From contig DAHXMP010000354.1 of NCBI GenBank assembly GCA_027371665.1, positions 1-11,665 on the forward strand: 11,665 nt of DNA, read 5' to 3'. Of the stretch, positions 7,667-11,665 are shown piece by piece. Both the position numbers and the translations under genes were made by a program. Below the pieces are notes generated by a model. It made no database searches and had not been told where the DNA came from. It saw only the letters and a list, made by a program, of their open reading frames with translations. Positions within the stretch are counted from its first letter, which is position 1. The number at the start of each line of letters is the position of its first letter. Source of the stretch: Bacteroidota bacterium. Its GTDB lineage: Bacteria > Bacteroidota > Ignavibacteria > Kapaibacteriales > UBA2268.

Positions 7667-7671
7667 CCTCC
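7667..7671 (-). promoter_or_regulatory. Shine-Dalgarno GGAGG fixing the heme-protein start
   Basis: CCTCC on the plus strand reads GGAGG on the coding strand, 7 nt before ATG 7659. It rules in that start over the longer in-frame start at 7689, whose first ten codons cover the Shine-Dalgarno and the edge of the heptad repeat. Confidence 0.85.
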
Positions 7672-7680
7672 ATAAAAATC

Positions 7681-7708
7681 GTCGGTCAATAGTCGTTAGT
7701 CATTAGTC
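7681..7708. repeat. Heptanucleotide tandem array, left side of S23 remnant
   Basis: Four consecutive 7-nt units end in GTC: GTCGGTC, AATAGTC, GTTAGTC and ATTAGTC. The spacing of seven is exact. The stretch 7685-7695 is an 11-nt perfect inverted copy of 8204-8214 on the far side of the S23 pseudogene. It starts 10 nt upstream of the Shine-Dalgarno of the heme-protein gene and so lies in its leader or promoter region. Confidence 0.7.
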
Positions 7709-7748
7709 TTTATCTAATAAATTTCTCTTCGCATAGTTTTATTTAATT

Positions 7749-8088
7749 TTATGATTTTATCATAGCATTAATAATTTTGTTAAATTCTGAACATTTGTTT
7801 ATTAATTCATTTACTTCTTCGTTCCTAAAATATTTAATTGTTTGGATTGTTACAGCATTTATTTAATCTCACTCTAAGAACCTTTTGCTATGTATAAAAA
7901 TTTTGACAAATCGTGTCTGTATTTCTTTCAAAACCTTCTGAAATATTGTTGGAAATTGATACAACTGCTCTTAATATCTGGTCTCTAAAACTATAATCCC
8001 TGATTTTAGAAAAAACACAATAAAGTCCAAAAGCTAAATCCTGAGCCTTCTGCCAAGCAATTATATCTTCAAAACTTGTTATTTTCAT
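7749..8088 (-). pseudogene. Decayed four-helix-bundle (S23 / 23S rRNA intervening-sequence type) gene
   Basis: The first frame starts at ATG 8088 and reads like the family's N-terminus: MKITSFEDIIAWQKAQDLA, then DQILRAVVSISNNISEGFERNTD. It leaves the family consensus after that and stops after 66 codons. Homology continues in other frames. RFVK, then FLYIAKGS with SEIK after an in-frame TAG, follow in the frames just beyond. Finally IKYFRNEEVNELINKCSEF and NKIINAMIKS end at a TAA (7749-7751). Together the pieces span 340 nt, about the usual 115-125 codons. At least two frameshifts and one internal stop have occurred, so no full protein can be made, unless the assembly is wrong. Intact relatives form pentameric four-helix bundles found in 23S rRNA insertions, near diversity-generating retroelements (Avd) or as solitary genes; their function is mostly unknown. 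No Shine-Dalgarno is seen before 8088. Confidence 0.8.
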
Positions 8089-8179
8089 GTAATATCATAA
8101 TCATTAATTAAAAAACCACAATTCATCAGCCCATTGCCTTTTATTTCAACTTTTCACCTCTCTTCAAAAGGATACTGTC

Positions 8180-8221
8180 TGCCGACTTCCGACTTCCAAC
8201 AACCGACTATTGACTATCTAT
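8180..8221. repeat. Heptanucleotide tandem array, right side of S23 remnant
   Basis: Six consecutive 7-nt units occur, five of them ending in AC: TGCCGAC, TTCCGAC, TTCCAAC, AACCGAC, TATTGAC, then a degenerate TATCTAT. The orientation is opposite to the array at 7681-7708, giving an inverted pair around the S23 pseudogene. The array ends 7 nt before the alpha-2-macroglobulin stop codon, so it lies immediately downstream of that gene. Confidence 0.75.
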
Positions 8222-8227
8222 TATTAC

Positions 8228-11200
8228 TCATTTCATAACATAAACCATTCCTGCTCCATTGTATGAATGGTACTCCGGATTATACATAGCTTCCGCTCCT
8301 ATTGCAGGCTTGCTGAATCTACCGCGATTAACCACACGGACAAGATAATAATAGTCTTTTGTCGAATTACCTGCTAAATTTGTGAAGAGCAGAAGCCGGT
8401 CATCTCGCACATCAAGATAATTAATCGGAAGCGGATATTTCACCTGCCAGTTTAAATCGGCAGATGTCGTAAGCCTCGGATTTTCAATTTCAAATCCCGA
8501 AGGAATCATATCGGTTATGACGACATTATCCGCAGAACGTTCGAATCCCGATAACTCGATTTTGCAAACTACAAGCTCTCCCTGGTAAAAATCATTGCCA
8601 ATTTCCTTTTTCGTCCTGTAATCGTAAAAATACTTTCTAACTCTCATATATGAATCTTCATTTTTAACCTGCTCATTGAGCCTTATTCCTTCAGTATTCC
8701 AGAAATAATACAACTCTCCGTTTCCGTTCCCTTTCAGATATACATTTGCTCCGCTCAGAGTTTGGTTGCTTAATGAAACATCCTTCCCGTCATATTCACC
8801 GATTTTGTTTTTGCCGGCAAAAACCTCGACCTTGACATTTCCGTTTGCCTTACTTGCGGCAGCTTTTCCAAGTGCAAGAAAAGCGAAAGCAGCTTCCTGT
8901 GTAGAATATGTATTATCAAGTTTCTCGGTCAGATATTTTACGATATACGGTATTTGCTTATTATTCGGGTCAACTTCCAAAAGGACATTCAGCATTATCG
9001 CATTTGCCCTGATTTCCGAATCGAAGCACCCGCCTGTCAGCCTGTCCGTTATTTCCGAATGATAACTTCGGGGCAGAACTTCATAATAACTTGCCCAGTT
9101 ACCCATCAAAGCATAAGCACCTGCCAGCAGGTATTTCGAATCGTTCGATACTAATCCCGGCTTTGACTTATAATAATTCATCGTTGCTATATCTCCCCTC
9201 CCGTCGAGAGCAAGAACATAGAGCGAATAAAGAATTTCTTTATTTGCAATTTTAATTATAGTCCTCCTGTTCCCTTCATAAGTAATATAATCACAAGTGC
9301 TGTGCTCTTTGGCTTTCCTTGAAATATAATTGAGCAGATTATTCAGCACCTCTTTTCTTACCTCAAAGCCGGCTTTCTGTGCTTCGATGAGGAAATGAGC
9401 GGCATAAACGCTTCCCCACCAGTTTGAATATGTTCCTCCCTGCCAGTAAGCCATAGAACCGTCGTACAACTGCATTGACTCTATCTTCCTGATTCCTTCT
9501 TTTACATAATAAACCGGGTTATAAGTTTTGTAGAATTCAGGAGCTACAAGCTGTGCGAGTTCCTCGAAATACAATTGAGGAAACAACTTCGAGACTGTCT
9601 GCTCTATACATCCGTAAGGATATCCGACAAGATATTTCAACTGTTTCGCAAATTTCAAAGCAGGGAACCTGCTTAAGGTAAGTTCGGTTTTTTGTGTTCC
9701 GTACAAAAAGTCTCCCGGAATATTAAATGTGGCATAGCTGCCTCCGCGAACGACTCCTGTACCCGAAAAATTCATATAAGGTGAAACAGGCCTGACGCCG
9801 ATATCCACATCTACCTTAACCTTTGCCATTCCCGATGTCTCGATGACGATTTTTCCATTGCCGACTACCGAACCGGTTTTAATCGTATATATCACCTGCT
9901 TTGTAGCATTGGCATCAATCTCAGCATACTCCGAAGATGATGAAACTATATTTATCGGTCCCTCGACTTTAACATATACTTTTGCCTTGCCCCGCCTCGA
10001 TGTAGTATTAATCAATGTTACGGGCATTACAAGAGAATCGTTCTGTGCAAGGAATCTTGGAATTTCAGGCTCGATAACCAAATCGTCTGCGACTTTCATG
10101 TGTTCTTCCGCCGAACCGAATCGTGGTCCCGAATAAGCCACAGCCATCAATCTCACATCGCCGTTAAATTGAGGAATGTCGAGAGGAACTTTGACTATAC
10201 CGCTCCCGTTCGTTTTCAGAATACCGCTCCAGAAAGCAAGCAGTTTGTATCTTTTACCTGTAATAGGGTTGGTCCTTTTCTTCAGCATTTCAGCAAGCAT
10301 TTCCTCGCCGCCTCCGGCTGATGAATTTGCGGCAAGAATTTCGGGAAGAAGCAATTTATATAAATCGTAGCCCTCGACTTTCAACTCGCGTTTAGCATAC
10401 ATATACCCATAAGGGTCGGGAGTTTTGAAATTTTTCACCTGCAAAATCCCTTCGTCAACCGCGGCAAGAGTAACATATATATTTCTCTCCCCTATGGTTT
10501 TCACAGTTATAGTCTGCTTCGTATTCGGCTTTATTTTTTCCGGAGCAATAATTTTTACGGGAAGCTTATTCTCTTTCTTATCCACCTTCATCGAAGTATA
10601 GCCATGCCCGACAAAAAACGGCGTGGAATTATCAACAGTATGTTTCTTGAACAAGGTTGCCGACACATAAACATTAGGCATATATATATCCCTAACAGGA
10701 ACATCTATTTCAACCGATTTGGTTTTCATTTCCACATACTGATAATCATATACTCCGTTCCTCTCAAACGAAACGAGCAATTTTCCGGCAAAAGGACAAT
10801 TGAAAAGAATTTTTGCCTTATCACCTGGTTTGTATTGTTCTTTATCGAGAACTATGTCCACTCTTCCTTCTTTGTCAACTTCAAATGACGATGCCGTCGT
10901 TCCCGCCCATCCGTAAGCATAAAATGACATTCTCTGCTCCTCTGTCTCTCCTTCTTTGGAAACTCTAAGCTCGTACCTTCCTGACTTGCCGGCAAAGAAA
11001 GAAATATCCTTTACTCCCCCGTTCAGGCTCATATTTCTCTGCCATTCCGTTATTTCCTTTTCCTCCGATGCATAGAAAAACCTGTTATTATTATCTTTCT
11101 TCAAAACTGTTTGCCATTCATAACGAACGAGTTTCACAGTCGCATTGAAATTTCTTATAGGCTTGTCGCTATGGTCAACCACTGCCACCTTACAATGAAT

Positions 11201-11665
11201 ATTTTCATTTGTCCCGAAATAATAACCGGGAGACTTTATTCCAATGAAATAATCTTTCGGATAAATGTTGAACGATGCTACCCTGTTAACGGTCCTACCC
11301 GTCAAATCGAATAGATTGATGTAAGCATAGCAAACAACAATTCCGCTTCCCTTGATATCAGGCGGTACAGTATATTCGATTCTCGCTTTACCGTTATTAT
11401 CCAAATATCCGTCTGATGTTTTTTCCTCATAAGTTGGGTTTTTCAGAGTAGAATTATTAAAATCAAAATCGGGAAATCTTTTGCTCTTGAACGGATGTTG
11501 ACTCAGGTTGATATGCGATTCGTACTTCAATCCCGAAGCCTTTGCCCCGAAGAGAAATTCTGCGTTTATATCAATCGGTACTTTATCCCCGGGAAAAGCC
11601 ACATCTTTAGCCGCTTTCAACATCAACCTGATTTTATCCGGAACAAAATCCTCGACGCTGAATTT
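8228..11665 (-). CDS. Bacterial alpha-2-macroglobulin with thioester, C-terminal part (runs off right edge)
   Basis: The C-terminal 1145 residues are present. The frame is open to the window edge (its first residues read KFSVEDFVPDKI), so the TTG at 11626 is not the start. The family traps proteases in the periplasm: cleavage of a bait region exposes a Cys-Gln thioester that links covalently to the attacker. Counting from the edge, macroglobulin-like beta domains come first. The A2M signature begins at residue 478 (FWSGILKTNGSGIVKVPLD...PQFNGDVRLMAVA) and is followed by PRFLAQNDSLVMPV. The thioester CIEQ lies at 9599-9610 (Cys 686) in YPYGCIEQTVSKLFPQLY. An alpha-helical thioester domain and a final beta domain follow. 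The 459 residues after the Cys match E. coli YfhM, so about 500 or more N-terminal residues, including any lipobox, are missing. Its PbpC partner lies downstream on the same strand. Confidence 0.95.
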   Translation of the reverse strand, partial: KFSVEDFVPDKIRLMLKAAKDVAFPGDKVPIDINAEFLFGAKASGLKYESHINLSQHPFKSKRFPDFDFNNSTLKNPTYEEKTSDGYLDNNGKARIEYTVPPDIKGSGIVVCYAYINLFDLTGRTVNRVASFNIYPKDYFIGIKSPGYYFGTNENIHCKVAVVDHSDKPIRNFNATVKLVRYEWQTVLKKDNNNRFFYASEEKEITEWQRNMSLNGGVKDISFFAGKSGRYELRVSKEGETEEQRMSFYAYGWAGTTASSFEVDKEGRVDIVLDKEQYKPGDKAKILFNCPFAGKLLVSFERNGVYDYQYVEMKTKSVEIDVPVRDIYMPNVYVSATLFKKHTVDNSTPFFVGHGYTSMKVDKKENKLPVKIIAPEKIKPNTKQTITVKTIGERNIYVTLAAVDEGILQVKNFKTPDPYGYMYAKRELKVEGYDLYKLLLPEILAANSSAGGGEEMLAEMLKKRTNPITGKRYKLLAFWSGILKTNGSGIVKVPLDIPQFNGDVRLMAVAYSGPRFGSAEEHMKVADDLVIEPEIPRFLAQNDSLVMPVTLINTTSRRGKAKVYVKVEGPINIVSSSSEYAEIDANATKQVIYTIKTGSVVGNGKIVIETSGMAKVKVDVDIGVRPVSPYMNFSGTGVVRGGSYATFNIPGDFLYGTQKTELTLSRFPALKFAKQLKYLVGYPYGCIEQTVSKLFPQLYFEELAQLVAPEFYKTYNPVYYVKEGIRKIESMQLYDGSMAYWQGGTYSNWWGSVYAAHFLIEAQKAGFEVRKEVLNNLLNYISRKAKEHSTCDYITYEGNRRTIIKIANKEILYSLYVLALDGRGDIATMNYYKSKPGLVSNDSKYLLAGAYALMGNWASYYEVLPRSYHSEITDRLTGGCFDSEIRANAIMLNVLLEVDPNNKQIPYIVKYLTEKLDNTYSTQEAAFAFLALGKAAASKANGNVKVEVFAGKNKIGEYDGKDVSLSNQTLSGANVYLKGNGNGELYYFWNTEGIRLNEQVKNEDSYMRVRKYFYDYRTKKEIGNDFYQGELVVCKIELSGFERSADNVVITDMIPSGFEIENPRLTTSADLNWQVKYPLPINYLDVRDDRLLLFTNLAGNSTKDYYYLVRVVNRGRFSKPAIGAEAMYNPEYHSYNGAGMVYVMK

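Noticed and set aside
7660..7689. Ten extra N-terminal codons on the heme protein (start at 7689)
   Set aside because: These codons cover the GGAGG site and touch the heptad array, whereas ATG 7659 has ideal spacing from GGAGG.
7749..8088. S23-type gene as an rRNA intervening sequence or diversity-generating retroelement accessory
   Set aside because: There is no rRNA, reverse transcriptase, template repeat or variable repeat in the window, so neither context is supported.
8100..8160. Rho-independent terminator downstream of the alpha-2-macroglobulin gene
   Set aside because: Only a 4-bp CAAT/ATTG stem lies before a short T-run on the minus strand, too weak to call.
7681..8221. Heptad arrays as a CRISPR
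   Set aside because: Units are 7 nt and contiguous with no spacers, and there are no cas genes.
10604..10888. Plus-strand ORF of 94 codons inside the alpha-2-macroglobulin gene
   Set aside because: It is a shadow of the strongly supported minus-strand gene, with no ribosome site or recognisable domain.
11626..11665. TTG 11626 as the start of the alpha-2-macroglobulin
   Set aside because: The frame stays open to the edge and continues to read like the family; about 500 residues are missing compared with full-length members.

Overview
The window looks like part of a chromosome from the Bacteroidota/Chlorobiota group, with an Ignavibacteria-like feel. The evidence is indirect: moderately AT-rich coding DNA, very AT-rich spacers, a secreted Ig/CARDB-type surface protein of the kind common in these phyla, and a dispersed repeat with a TGTCAT..CTGAGCGGAG core. 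No rRNA, tRNA, CRISPR array, transposase or phage gene is visible, and the phylum call is an inference.

Layout. (1) Positions 1-1704, minus strand: the N-terminal 568 residues of a large secreted protein that runs off the left edge. (2) Positions 1705-2248: a gene-free, extremely AT-rich divergent spacer. (3) Positions 2249-4683, plus strand: a compact three-gene run. It holds a divergent cation-diffusion-facilitator (CDF) transporter starting at TTG, ruvB overlapping it by 29 nt, and a small cupin protein 10 nt downstream. (4) Positions 4684-4818: a convergent spacer with a long imperfect inverted repeat. (5) Positions 4819-11665, minus strand: pbpC (penicillin-binding protein 1C), a small membrane-anchored monoheme protein, a decayed four-helix-bundle (S23-type) gene, and a bacterial alpha-2-macroglobulin cut by the right edge.

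The alpha-2-macroglobulin/PbpC pair is a known bacterial partnership: a periplasmic protease trap with an intact CIEQ thioester, linked to a peptidoglycan synthase thought to repair the wall. Here the two genes keep the classical order, with alpha-2-macroglobulin upstream, but 1.1 kb of extra DNA separates them. That insert carries the heme protein, the S23 pseudogene and several short arrays of a 7-nt repeat that alternate in orientation. The most interesting signals are these heptad arrays around the S23 remnant, and the CDF protein, which has isoleucine at two of the four canonical metal-ligand positions and an added C-terminal Cys cluster. I did not find a convincing new defence or mobile system.
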